DNA from: Achromobacter pulmonis
Lineage (GTDB): Bacteria > Pseudomonadota > Gammaproteobacteria > Burkholderiales > Burkholderiaceae_B
Direction: 5' to 3'
Length of the DNA stretch: 64,000 nt
NCBI RefSeq assembly: GCF_902859765.1
Contig: NZ_CADIJV010000013.1
Coordinates: 62,001 to 126,000 of the forward strand
Shown here one piece after another: positions 16,015-22,676 of this stretch. The notes under the pieces were generated by a model, which saw nothing but the letters and a program-made list of their open reading frames with translations, was not told the origin of the DNA and made no database searches. The number at the start of each line of letters is the position of its first letter. The stretch's first letter is position 1. Both the position numbers and the translations under genes were made by a program.

Positions 16015-16677
16015 ATGAAAAAGGGCGCCATATCCCAATTGAAGGTTATGGGCATGATCGCAGCGCTTCCCCTGCTGCTTGTGTTCTTCTGGAAATTCCC
16101 AGCCGGTTCTTCTGAATGGGCCTCTTGGGTACAGGCATTTGGCTCCATTGGGGCCATCATTGGCGCTATCGCAATTGCTACGTACCAAGCCGAAGCAAAC
16201 CGGCAGCAACTTGAATCGATGGCCGAGACAGCCGCGATGCAGCGAGTGGTCCAACTGAAGGCGATTCGGGGTCTATTACACGAATGGCAAAATGCGCTGA
16301 CGTCAACGTCGGTCACGTTCCAGACGACCGGTGCACAAAGCTTGGAGCCTATAGTTCAATACGCCGCGGCTAGGATCAGGCCTGTACAAACCGCATTTAG
16401 AGCGCTTCAAAAAATCCCATTTCACGAAGTTCCGCAGATATACATTGGCACGGAGGGGCTGAACTTGGTGATTCAATTCGAGCATGTTTTGTCGAACCTG
16501 GAGGATCTAGCAGGACTGGATATGAGTGCTTCTGATGCGGTGGTTCGCGCCAATGAATGCATCAATAACATCCGCACGTTTACCGGCAGGTCGGTTGAGA
16601 CCCTGGAGAAGATCGGCGATGTTGTGGAAAGGTACGATGGGAAGGTATCGCCGCGGATCCACGCGTTTGACCTCTAG
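16015..16677 (+). CDS. Small membrane protein, phage moron
   Basis: The protein has 220 residues from the ATG at 16015 (MKKGAISQLKVMGMIAALP), with GAGAG upstream. There are two hydrophobic segments near the N-terminus (about residues 10-28 and 38-56, the second being QAFGSIGAIIGAIAIATYQA), then a soluble helical domain. The layout of a short N-terminal hairpin plus a cytoplasmic domain resembles the moron at 17451. No family recognised. It is a rightward single gene with its own promoter, set against a leftward operon. Superinfection exclusion is a reasonable guess but is not shown. Confidence 0.7.
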   Translation: MKKGAISQLKVMGMIAALPLLLVFFWKFPAGSSEWASWVQAFGSIGAIIGAIAIATYQAEANRQQLESMAETAAMQRVVQLKAIRGLLHEWQNALTSTSVTFQTTGAQSLEPIVQYAAARIRPVQTAFRALQKIPFHEVPQIYIGTEGLNLVIQFEHVLSNLEDLAGLDMSASDAVVRANECINNIRTFTGRSVETLEKIGDVVERYDGKVSPRIHAFDL

Positions 16678-16724
16678 GGGCGAGTGTGCGGCTTGCTTGC
16701 AGCTCACCCCGCCAGATCTCTTTT

Positions 16725-16961
16725 TTATGCAAGCAAGCTCAGCAGCCAACTGAGTATCTGGCGTCCACAAAGCACGAACATCGCCAGCGTGGTGCCGGCT
16801 AGCCAGCCGACCGAGGGCGGGATATCAGCGTCCTCGCTCCAGTTGCCTTTGCCGGCGTGGTCACGGGGAGCGATGAAGTCGCCCGCCTTGCGGGCGGCCT
16901 TTGCGATGATGCACAGGGGGCGGACGCGGGCCGGGGGCGCGCTTGTGCAGATGGTGTTCAT
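16725..16961 (-). CDS. Small phage membrane protein
   Basis: The protein has 78 residues starting MNTICTSAPPARVRPLC. It has one C-terminal hydrophobic segment (GWLAGTTLAMFVLCGRQILSW, about residues 52-72, quoted in part). Its start overlaps the stop of the 42-residue gene upstream as ATGA (16958-16961). No family recognised. It belongs to the leftward early operon. Confidence 0.55.
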   Translation of the reverse strand: MNTICTSAPPARVRPLCIIAKAARKAGDFIAPRDHAGKGNWSEDADIPPSVGWLAGTTLAMFVLCGRQILSWLLSLLA

Positions 16962-17086
16962 TGGGTGGCGCTCCAGGGGTCGGCCGCGACGTAACGGCGT
17001 GAGAAGTAGTCGCCGAGGGGCGCCAGCACCAGCCGCGCGAACGCGAACAGGCCCAGGCCCCAGGCGAGGGGCTCGATGTAGGTCAT
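16958..17086 (-). CDS. Tiny hydrophobic phage protein (42 residues)
   Basis: The frame reads MTYIEPLAWGLGLFAFARLV, then a polar end (DYFSRRYVAADPWSATQ), 42 residues in all. One membrane segment spans about residues 5-24. Its TGA overlaps the ATG of the next gene as ATGA, the same coupling seen elsewhere in this operon, which is the main evidence that it is real. The ribosome site is weak. Function unknown. Confidence 0.5.
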   Translation of the reverse strand: MTYIEPLAWGLGLFAFARLVLAPLGDYFSRRYVAADPWSATQ

Positions 17087-17114
17087 GGGGATTTGCGCGG
17101 ATGCGCGGTGGTGA

Positions 17115-17215
17115 GGCTTCGGAGAGCAGGCCGGAAGGCCCGATCAGTTCACTTCCAGGATGAAAGTCACTTTTTGCGCCGGTGACGAAGCGGCGCCGGC
17201 CCGCTCTCCGAAGCC
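17115..17215. repeat. 20-bp inverted repeat around a 61-bp centre
   Basis: GGCTTCGGAGAGCAGGCCGG (17115-17134) is the reverse complement of CCGGCCCGCTCTCCGAAGCC (17196-17215) with one mismatch. It lies between two tiny leftward genes. A transcript from either strand could form a long stem; it could also be a protein-binding site. Confidence 0.7.
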
Positions 17216-17245
17216 GCCCCGGCGTTCGGGGCATGGCTTGCGGTG

Positions 17246-17320
17246 CTACTTACTGACGTCACGGCCGAAGTTGGCAACGTCGATCAGTTCTTCCAGGAAC
17301 CGTATGAAGGCGGCGAGCAT
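17246..17320 (-). CDS. Putative 24-residue phage peptide
   Basis: The frame reads MLAAFIRFLEELIDVANFGR plus DVSK, from the ATG at 17320. GGAG stands eight bases upstream, a better ribosome site than most genes nearby have. The peptide is an amphipathic helix in appearance. It lies in line with the tiny genes at 16725-17086 in the leftward operon. Its short length leaves real doubt. Confidence 0.35.
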   Translation of the reverse strand: MLAAFIRFLEELIDVANFGRDVSK

Positions 17321-17398
17321 GGGGAAGTCTCCAAGGGGATCAGGCAACAGCGCCTGCCGATGCCCCGCACGCGGGGCATGGGGAGGAGCTTTTCTAAA

Positions 17399-17427
17399 TT
17401 GCGTGGGCGTCTCGCTCTAACTAGAAT
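17399..17427 (+). promoter_or_regulatory. Promoter of the 17451 moron, behind a hairpin
   Basis: TTGCGT (17399-17404) and TAGAAT (17422-17427) are 17 bp apart, and GGAAGGAG precedes the ATG at 17451. A perfect ATGCCCCGC/GCGGGGCAT hairpin (17360-17379) lies just upstream and may insulate it. Confidence 0.6.
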
Positions 17428-17450
17428 CCGAGCACTTGGAGGAAGGAGCG

Positions 17451-18152
17451 ATGAGCAAGAAATTGACCTGGATCGGAATTGCGATCACCGTGGCCTACCT
17501 GACGGCAGCAGTCCTTTTGGGCTGGGGGAAATGGGATCAATTTTCGGAGATGAAGCCGAATGAAATTGGTGATTTCCTTGCCGGCGTTGTGGGGCCTTTA
17601 GCCTTGCTTTGGCTTATCCTCGGTTACTTTCAGCAAGGAGAGGAACTACGTGTCAGCACCGAGGCGTTGCGGCAGCAGGCGGAGGAACTGAAGCAATCTG
17701 TGGAGCATCAGCAGGACCTGGCTGAGGCCACACGTCGCCAAGTCGATGTGCAACTTCAAGCCTTTGCGCAAGACAGAAAGAAGGAGCGTGATGCTCTTCG
17801 CCCGATAATGTGGTTGTCCACCAGGGGATATTCGAGTACTGAAGGCGCTACGCAGGCCAACTTAAAGCTGGAAAATATTGGACATCGTGCTACCGAAGTG
17901 TTGGTCGAGTGCCGCTTAGGCAGTCGGGAGTTGCCCAGGTGGACCTTTGATACGCTGGGGAAAAATGAATCTGTGAAGCTATGGGCGAGCGGGTTGCGCC
18001 GCGAGGATATTGGGAGAATACGGTTCGTGGTGGCTTGGGTAGACGGTGCAGGAGAAAAGGGCATTCTTGAGTTTCCCGGGACAGTCGAACCCGTCACACC
18101 CCATGGTGTTCGAGTTGTGCTGGGGAGACCCTTTGAGCGAACGGATTGTTAG
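17451..18152 (+). CDS. Membrane protein with coiled coil, phage moron
   Basis: The protein has 233 residues from the ATG at 17451 (MSKKLTWIGIAITVAYLTAA), with a strong GGAAGGAG site. There are two membrane segments (about residues 6-25 and 43-62), followed by a heptad-rich stretch with RQQAEELKQSVEHQQDLAE (about residues 72-115) and a C-terminal beta-rich domain. This architecture is common among prophage-encoded membrane proteins of unknown function, some of which exclude other phages. It is a rightward single gene in a leftward region, with its own promoter and a terminator at 18255. Confidence 0.7.
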   Translation: MSKKLTWIGIAITVAYLTAAVLLGWGKWDQFSEMKPNEIGDFLAGVVGPLALLWLILGYFQQGEELRVSTEALRQQAEELKQSVEHQQDLAEATRRQVDVQLQAFAQDRKKERDALRPIMWLSTRGYSSTEGATQANLKLENIGHRATEVLVECRLGSRELPRWTFDTLGKNESVKLWASGLRREDIGRIRFVVAWVDGAGEKGILEFPGTVEPVTPHGVRVVLGRPFERTDC

Positions 18153-18254
18153 CAACGCTTGAAGCACCGCCTTTGGAGGCCACTTCCTGCATTTGGGTGG
18201 ATTAGCAATTTGGCTTGGTACAGCCCGGCTGATGGGTAAGCGCTGGCCCGCAGC

Positions 18255-18275
18255 GCGGGTCCAAACCCGCTTTTT
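18255..18275 (+). terminator. Terminator of the 17451 moron
   Basis: GCGGG/CCCGC with a six-base loop is followed by TTTTT, about 100 bp after the stop codon at 18152. Confidence 0.65.
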
Positions 18276-18309
18276 GGCAGCTCGCTGCTAGCACGAGATC
18301 CAATAGTTA

Positions 18310-19476
18310 TTAATCATCATCCCAAGTTGTCATGGGCGTACCAGCTATCGAAACATAATGCTTCCGCCCCTCTTTAATTAGTTCATCGTGGTTCTTGCCG
18401 AGCTTTTCGCACAAGCGTCGGATTGACGTGTCTAGATCTTCTATGCCGGTGATCTTTCCGTCCTCTACGGCTATCAATCCTAACGAAATAAGTCGCTTCT
18501 TGGACATGGGTGTCATGGGTGGTCCGATTTCAAGGGCTGCATGTCTGATCTCTGCAGTGTCTCCCATGCTACAGATTGTTTCCATCGCTTTGAGTTTGGA
18601 CTTCGCGGAATGGGTGGTGCGAGCGATGCTCCTGATTGAGTTCAGGCCTCGTTCAATATACTCGTCTGCCAACGAGTTTTCTCGTTGGTCAAACGCATGC
18701 TCTCGCCGTAGCTTACGGATTTCTTCGCGACGAGTGCGTTGCTGACGTGATTCCGCAAAGCGCGAAAATGGTGTAGATATTGCCGAACCTAATAGCACAA
18801 GAACTGCTATAAGGACTAAAAATGCGAAAAAGTATATTGGTGTACGAATCAGCTGAACCCAGATTGAGTTTGCCCCGACCGCCTGGCTGAACCAGGAACC
18901 TTGCTCGGCTGAGGAGTCGATGCTTGTTAAGGGTATGCCCCGCATACCTGCAATTTTTCCTAAGATTTCGATTTTGGGTCGATTCCCCTCCGCCCCGAGA
19001 ATGAGGAAGTTCACCGATATAGTGTCACCGGGTTCGATGATTATTGGAGCGATCACTATGCTGTTCGCATCCGTAATCAGTTTGACGTGATCCCTCAGGT
19101 AGTCGTTGGAGGTCAGAGCGCTGGGCCTATCAACAATCTGAGCTTCCTGGACCGATATGCGAACTGGTGCATTCGAGTCAAAACTGTCTAACCTGACCTC
19201 AGAATTTCCTTCGTTGCGGAGTGTTAGATCTGCAGACCAAAGGCTCTTCTTCGCCTCACGCAGATCTATGCCTCCATACGAGATGTCGAGGCCCCCAACA
19301 GGCTTTAACACATCGAAAACCGGGGAAAGGCTATTTACTACGGCTGTCAGTGCGGGCTTTCTTTCGTAGAACATCCCAAAGTAAACAGCAAGGATGAGGC
19401 TAAAAAGCGTGACCGCTGCCATTACTCCTGGTGATTTCGTCCATGACCATATGCGAGAGGGTAGTGATTTTGACAT
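18310..19476 (-). CDS. Two-segment membrane protein, unknown phage accessory
   Basis: The protein has 388 residues from the ATG at 19476 (MSKSLPSRIWSWTKSP). Residues about 19-38 form a membrane segment (VMAAVTLFSLILAVYFG), then comes a ~190-residue extracytoplasmic domain rich in beta strands, a second segment (about 230-253, IYFFAFLVLIAVLVLLG) and a basic cytoplasmic domain with RRE/KLRREH helices. I know no family for it. It is A+T-rich relative to its neighbours and is the first sizeable gene downstream of the CI-controlled leftward promoter. That position would make it early-expressed on induction, unless it has its own promoter. Confidence 0.65.
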   Translation of the reverse strand: MSKSLPSRIWSWTKSPGVMAAVTLFSLILAVYFGMFYERKPALTAVVNSLSPVFDVLKPVGGLDISYGGIDLREAKKSLWSADLTLRNEGNSEVRLDSFDSNAPVRISVQEAQIVDRPSALTSNDYLRDHVKLITDANSIVIAPIIIEPGDTISVNFLILGAEGNRPKIEILGKIAGMRGIPLTSIDSSAEQGSWFSQAVGANSIWVQLIRTPIYFFAFLVLIAVLVLLGSAISTPFSRFAESRQQRTRREEIRKLRREHAFDQRENSLADEYIERGLNSIRSIARTTHSAKSKLKAMETICSMGDTAEIRHAALEIGPPMTPMSKKRLISLGLIAVEDGKITGIEDLDTSIRRLCEKLGKNHDELIKEGRKHYVSIAGTPMTTWDDD

Positions 19477-19708
19477 CGGGAAGTCGTCCAGCGCGGGTGA
19501 TTCGGCATTGTGCCAAATTAGTCCATGACAGGGCCACCTATTTCTAGCGTGCGAAATGCCGATGCTTATAGAATGCCAAACAGGCGGAGCCTTGAAAGAG
19601 GGCGGATGGTCATATAACGACCGCGAACTCAAGCACTAGCTGATGACGGATGTTGCTGCGCTACTCGGAATAATGTTGGGGGACCGAGGGGCCGGGGTTA
19701 TCGTCGCC

Positions 19709-19884
19709 ACGCCCGGCTGGGCGTTGCCTGGCTGAACTTCGCGCCAAGCACACAGGGGCCAGGCTGTGTGCCTGGGTGATCCTGTTTCGCCCGTCCTCCC
19801 TCTCGGGGGCGGGCGGCCTCGATTGTTAAAGAACGATCGCAAAAGCGACTTTGACAAGCGCCGCTTTGACAGCGCTTGGATCGA
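19709..19884 (-). ncRNA. Structured nut-like leader of the leftward transcript
   Basis: On the minus strand, just after the leftward promoter, comes a boxA-like TTCTTTAACAATC (21-base region 19821-19835), then three strong hairpins. These are 19789-19814 (GCCCG/CGGGC with an inner C/G stem capped by GAGA), 19744-19775 (12-bp stem CCAGGCACACAG/CTGTGTGCTTGG with one G-U) and 19709-19724 (ACGCCC/GGGCGT). boxA followed by a small hairpin is the layout of lambda nut sites and rRNA leaders. No convincing protein frame explains this 240-bp stretch. Confidence 0.5.
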
Positions 19885-19931
19885 AGTATCGACAAATCGA
19901 TATTCATTGTCAATCGAAATGTCGATAAATT
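19885..19931 (-). promoter_or_regulatory. Leftward early promoter (pL-like) with repressor operators
   Basis: A consensus -35 TTGACA (19908-19913, read on the minus strand) and a GATACT -10 (19885-19890) are 17 bp apart. The inverted repeat TATCGA-CAAA-TCGATA (19887-19902) covers the spacer end and -10, and a second repeat TCGA-AATG-TCGA (19914-19925) covers the upstream side. The same ATCGAT half-sites form the operator in front of cro, so CI should silence this promoter in the lysogen. Confidence 0.65.
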
Positions 19932-19953
19932 TATGCTTCATGGTGCCTGGTCG

Positions 19954-19979
19954 AAAAAAAACCGCCAAAGCGGCGGTCG
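19954..19979 (-). terminator. Terminator of cI
   Basis: On the minus strand ACCGCC/GGCGGT forms a stem followed by eight T residues, about 40 bp after the cI stop. It separates the cI transcript from the leftward early promoter. Confidence 0.9.
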
Positions 19980-20019
19980 AGTAGGGGGCCCAGGTATCAG
20001 CCTCCGCGGTCCGTAGCGT

Positions 20020-20691
20020 CTAGAACTCCCGGTACTTGCTGGGCATGAGCACGGAGCCGATAGCGTGGACTTGATGGACCTCGGGTAGAGGAAGGGTCAG
20101 TCGAGTTCCGCCATTAACGGATTGCACCGTGTAGGCGTCACCTCCCTGGAAGAGAAATTCTTTAACCATCTTGCGCCCATCATTAAGCGCAATGGCTACA
20201 TATTCGCCGGCTGCGGGCGAAGAGTTGGGTTCGACAACTACGTACCAGCCATCTCGGATAGCGGGGAACATGCTGTCGCCACGAACCCGTAGCGCATACG
20301 CGTCCGGGTCGGATGAATGAGCTTCTACAAAGCCATCTACGCCGCGCGTTTGCACCTCTTCATACCAACCGTTCTCCCCAAGGCGCGCATAGCCCACCAC
20401 ATGGATCTTCGATGCGGACGGGCGCTTGGGACGTTCTGCGACTTGACCTGCCAAAGGCTCGCCATCGCCGTCAGCGAGCCATCGGGCGCTCACTCCATAG
20501 ACGTACGCAAGCCTGGCGGTGTAGGTGGACGATGTCGATCCATTGTTTTCAAGATCCGATAGCGTCCCCTGGCTCATACCAGCCTTGTCCGCCGCCTGCT
20601 TCTGTGTAAGGCCGGCCGCCTTTCGGGAAAGCTTTAGCCGAGCGCCGAAAGTGTCGGCGGGGTTTTGGGCGAGGAGAGTTAGCAAGAGCAT
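20020..20691 (-). CDS. cI: CI-type repressor with S24 autopeptidase domain
   Basis: The protein has 223 residues starting MLLLTLLAQNPADTFGARL. The HTH is LTQKQAADKAGMSQGTLSDLE (about residues 28-48). The LexA-like S24 domain carries the catalytic Ser in GDSMFPAIRDG and the Lys in KMVKEFLF. A linker with VVGYARLG stands where self-cleavage occurs in relatives. It maintains lysogeny by binding ATCGAT-type operators; RecA-stimulated cleavage would induce the phage after DNA damage. It is divergent from cro. No clear ribosome site stands before the ATG, so the maintenance transcript may be nearly leaderless. Confidence 0.94.
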   Translation of the reverse strand: MLLLTLLAQNPADTFGARLKLSRKAAGLTQKQAADKAGMSQGTLSDLENNGSTSSTYTARLAYVYGVSARWLADGDGEPLAGQVAERPKRPSASKIHVVGYARLGENGWYEEVQTRGVDGFVEAHSSDPDAYALRVRGDSMFPAIRDGWYVVVEPNSSPAAGEYVAIALNDGRKMVKEFLFQGGDAYTVQSVNGGTRLTLPLPEVHQVHAIGSVLMPSKYREF

Positions 20692-20720
20692 ATCGGGATT
20701 CTGATAGTCGCAGGCATTGA

Positions 20721-20757
20721 TTTATCGATTGACCGAATATCGATTAATCGATATTCT
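20721..20757 (+). promoter_or_regulatory. Rightward early promoter and CI/Cro operators
   Basis: TTGACC (20729-20734) and TATTCT (20752-20757) are 17 bp apart. The 20-bp sequence 20736-20755 (AATATCGATTAATCGATATT) is a perfect palindrome covering the spacer and -10. A second ATCGATT site lies at 20723-20730. Transcription would start about at the cro ATG (20765), so the cro message is leaderless or nearly so. Confidence 0.75.
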
Positions 20758-20764
20758 TCCGCCT

Positions 20765-20968
20765 ATGGACTGGAAATTGATCATTCAAGACCTTTGCTCC
20801 CTGGGACTTACCCAAGAGCAGATCGCCGTTGAAGTTGGCCTTAAGCAGCCGACCATCGCCGGCATTCTCTCGGGAGCGCAGAAGGATATGAAGTGGCAAA
20901 ACGGCGAGCGCCTAAGGGCCTTGCACTGCCGCCTCGCCCGGCAGCCAAACGAGGGCGCCCATGCATAG
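20765..20968 (+). CDS. cro: Cro-like HTH protein
   Basis: The protein has 67 residues from the ATG at 20765 (MDWKLIIQDLCSLGLTQEQI). The HTH is LTQEQIAVEVGLKQPTIAGIL. It stands in the cro position, divergent from cI across the shared operator. I chose this start over 20717 because the latter would begin inside the operator. There is no ribosome site, but the predicted transcription start falls at the ATG. In lambdoid phages Cro turns off the maintenance promoter and commits to lysis. Confidence 0.85.
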   Translation: MDWKLIIQDLCSLGLTQEQIAVEVGLKQPTIAGILSGAQKDMKWQNGERLRALHCRLARQPNEGAHA

Positions 20969-21314
20969 CTCCGCCCAGCAAAGCCACCTGGCTATCAACG
21001 TCGAGTCCGTTGTTTGGATGGGCGGGAAGGGGATTGTCATTGAGAGCGCTTCGCTTCCCCGCGGTACGGACACGTTTTGGATGGAGTTAGGCGCTGGCCT
21101 GGGCTATCTCGAATTCAAGGCTGTGGAAGGTTGTCGAGCCACTTTCCAAGCCAAGAGATCGCATCCGGCGACTTATCGAGTCCCAGGTCTACTAGTTTCA
21201 TTACGACATGTTTTGTGGCGTCGGCAGGCAGCGATCGAAGCCGAGCGAGGAATCGTTGCTTATCGGGAGGCGGCAGGTCGCTTGCCAGAATCTTCGCCTC
21301 GATCAGGGCTTTGA
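20961..21314 (+). CDS. Doubtful small phage protein, probably truncated
   Basis: The frame starts inside the cro stop (ATGCATAG) and reads naturally for about 52 residues (MHSSAQQSHLAINVESVVWM, then GTDTFWMELGAGLGYLEF). It then runs for 200 bp antisense to the convergent gene at 21115..21612, where its codon use degrades. The first part looks like a genuine phage gene. The end was probably lost when the convergent segment was acquired. Function unknown. Confidence 0.35.
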   Translation: MHSSAQQSHLAINVESVVWMGGKGIVIESASLPRGTDTFWMELGAGLGYLEFKAVEGCRATFQAKRSHPATYRVPGLLVSLRHVLWRRQAAIEAERGIVAYREAAGRLPESSPRSGL

Positions 21315-21612
21315 TGGTGTCGTCATGAAGCTTGATCGTCACCACGCCCAGGATTGCCGAGAGCCCGCCATCGTCTGCCAGGAAGTCGATGGCTCGGGCG
21401 GTTGCCCGAATGCTGACCGCTTCCCTTGGCCATTCCTGAAACTTCGGCCCGCTGACCTCCAGAAGCCCGTGTCCCTCCAGGTATCGGATTTCCGGATAGG
21501 CGTCTTTGGCGGAATGGCCGCCGATTCCATCGTTGCAGATGAACCAGTCCGGATGCGCAGCCACGGCCGCTGCAAGGATGTCGTGTTCCCGGTCTCGCCT
21601 GTACTTATCCAT
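21115..21612 (-). CDS. Hypothetical phage protein downstream of a CAA repeat
   Basis: The protein has 165 residues from the ATG at 21612 (MDKYRRDREHDILAAAVAAH), with AAGG upstream. It reads as a soluble alpha/beta protein: HPDWFICNDGIGGHSAKDAYP, a strand-rich centre, then an amphipathic C-terminus. The N-terminal part (YLEGHGLLEVSG) resembles a winged-helix element, but I recognise no family. The frame is open upstream through eight Gln codons, which come from the CAA repeat; I take these as untranslated. Confidence 0.7.
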   Translation of the reverse strand: MDKYRRDREHDILAAAVAAHPDWFICNDGIGGHSAKDAYPEIRYLEGHGLLEVSGPKFQEWPREAVSIRATARAIDFLADDGGLSAILGVVTIKLHDDTIKALIEAKILASDLPPPDKQRFLARLRSLPADATKHVVMKLVDLGLDKSPDAISWLGKWLDNLPQP

Positions 21613-21621
21613 TTTCGAACC

Positions 21622-21645
21622 TTGTTGTTGTTGTTGTTGTTGTTG
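21622..21645. repeat. Trinucleotide repeat (TTG)8, CAA on the coding strand
   Basis: Eight uninterrupted TTG units lie 10 bp upstream of the start of the leftward gene at 21612. On that gene's strand it reads (CAA)8. It is the only simple-sequence repeat of this length that I saw in the window. Confidence 0.95.
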
Positions 21646-21685
21646 GGACCGCGTCAGCGCGGGACTCGTGTGTGTCGTCCGCAGC

Positions 21686-21889
21686 CTAGAAAGGCTTGTC
21701 TTCCGTCTTGGTGGAGGGCCTGTCGATGGACAACGACATCTTGGTGGTGGTGGAGAACGCGACGCCATTCCCAAAGTTCATTTCGTGAATCCGGACGTCA
21801 ACTTCAGCGCCGCAGAGTTCCGAGAGGGCCTTTGCGATGGTGGCTTGAATCTCTTCAGTCGAATGCTTTTTTAGAGGGAAATCAAACAT
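21686..21889 (-). CDS. Hypothetical phage protein (67 residues)
   Basis: The frame reads MFDFPLKKHSTEEIQATIAK and ends SIDRPSTKTEDKPF, with natural codon use throughout. No membrane segment or family recognised. AAGGA stands nine bases upstream. Its start codon overlaps the start of the divergent gene at 21888: the four bases CATG serve both genes in opposite directions. It is probably co-transcribed with the gene at 21115..21612. Confidence 0.65.
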   Translation of the reverse strand: MFDFPLKKHSTEEIQATIAKALSELCGAEVDVRIHEMNFGNGVAFSTTTKMSLSIDRPSTKTEDKPF

Positions 21890-22154
21890 GGAAGGCTTTC
21901 CTTTTCAAAGTGAGCAGCCTGTTCTCTTGCTTCTCAGTTGCGCCGAAATCTTTGGCCGCCCACCGATGAGCGAACGTGCGGTCAAAGTCTATTTCCACGC
22001 GGTGGGTGTGGGCGATGTTGGTCGTTTGGTGACCACGTTGCATCAGGCTATCCGCCATGGCGACCGCTTCCCGACTCCGCACGACCTGCGAGTGGCGATG
22101 GGGATTGACCCTATAGGTCCGGCCTTCCCGGTGGGCGAGATGAACCATGTATAG
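21888..22154 (+). CDS. Hypothetical phage protein (88 residues)
   Basis: The frame reads MEGFPFQSEQPVLLLLSCAE, then FGRPPMSERAVKVYFHAVG and HGDRFPTPHDLRVAMGI. Codon use is natural. The opposite frame over the same bases is rich in His and looks like a shadow. The FPTPHDLR end recalls the C-terminus of lambda-P-like loaders, but the protein is too short to assign. A GAGGG site stands about nine bases upstream, inside the divergent gene. Confidence 0.65.
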   Translation: MEGFPFQSEQPVLLLLSCAEIFGRPPMSERAVKVYFHAVGVGDVGRLVTTLHQAIRHGDRFPTPHDLRVAMGIDPIGPAFPVGEMNHV

Positions 22155-22165
22155 GCCGATTTATG

Positions 22166-22411
22166 TCAATGCGTCTGACCTGGGGGCGCTGGAGTCGCGC
22201 TCGTTTCGAGGGTGCGAAGTGCCGACTGCATTTGCTCTATCAGGTCTCGAAGCTGCGCAGGCGTTAACGCGTAGTGCCGACCAGGGTTGGCCTCTTCTGG
22301 GCGTTGCATGGGATTCGTCAGGAAATCGAACTTGATTACCGCCAACCCAAGTTGTGGGACGGGCCCAGCCGTCCAATTTGCGACAGGGAAAAGCGGAATG
22401 TTTTCAGCCAT
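22166..22411 (-). CDS. BssS-like phage protein
   Basis: The protein has 81 residues from the ATG at 22411 (MAENIPLFPVANWTAGPVPQ); GGAGG stands six bases upstream and decides the start over the longer frame. The pattern 'GLAVIKFDFLTNPMQ..EEAxPGRHYALTPAQLRDLI' matches the BssS family, small proteins first linked to biofilm control in E. coli and frequent in phage early regions. Its molecular role is not settled. The C-terminal 15 residues are a Pro/Ala/Thr tail. Confidence 0.7.
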   Translation of the reverse strand: MAENIPLFPVANWTAGPVPQLGLAVIKFDFLTNPMQRPEEANPGRHYALTPAQLRDLIEQMQSALRTLETSATPAPPGQTH

Positions 22412-22497
22412 GGTCAGCCTCCTCCAACAGGGGCGAGTGAATTGCGTGAGAGCGACCATTCTAAGGGGCTGACCGCCCATTTTCAGGAGAAAGCGCA

Positions 22498-22593
22498 TGT
22501 ATAGCGCGACGACGCCGGCCCAGCCGACACCGCAGCCGGGATTGCCGGCCAAGCAAAGCGACAAGGTCCAGATCGGGCCGCTGGACGTTTGAA
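22498..22593 (+). CDS. Putative 31-residue phage peptide
   Basis: The frame starts MYSATTPAQPTPQPGLPAKQ and ends SDKVQIGPLDV. AGGAG stands seven bases before the ATG, a near-ideal site. It is Pro/Gln-rich and probably unfolded. It is divergent from the BssS-like gene and 84 bp upstream of the CII-family gene. Short length keeps confidence low. Confidence 0.35.
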
Positions 22594-22676
22594 GTTTGTT
22601 CTTCATGTCGCACATCGTAGGGCAGGGGGCTTTACCCCGAAACCCTGATCGCACCTGGATTTCAAGGTAAGACCTG

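Noticed and set aside
18232-18275. tRNA-like fragment with GCGGGTCCAAACCCGC
   Set aside because: The T-arm likeness is only a terminator stem; no acceptor, D-arm or anticodon arm could be placed.
21882-22148. 88-residue leftward frame opposite the gene at 21888
   Set aside because: It is His/Arg-rich, and the opposite strand has natural codon use and protein-like composition.
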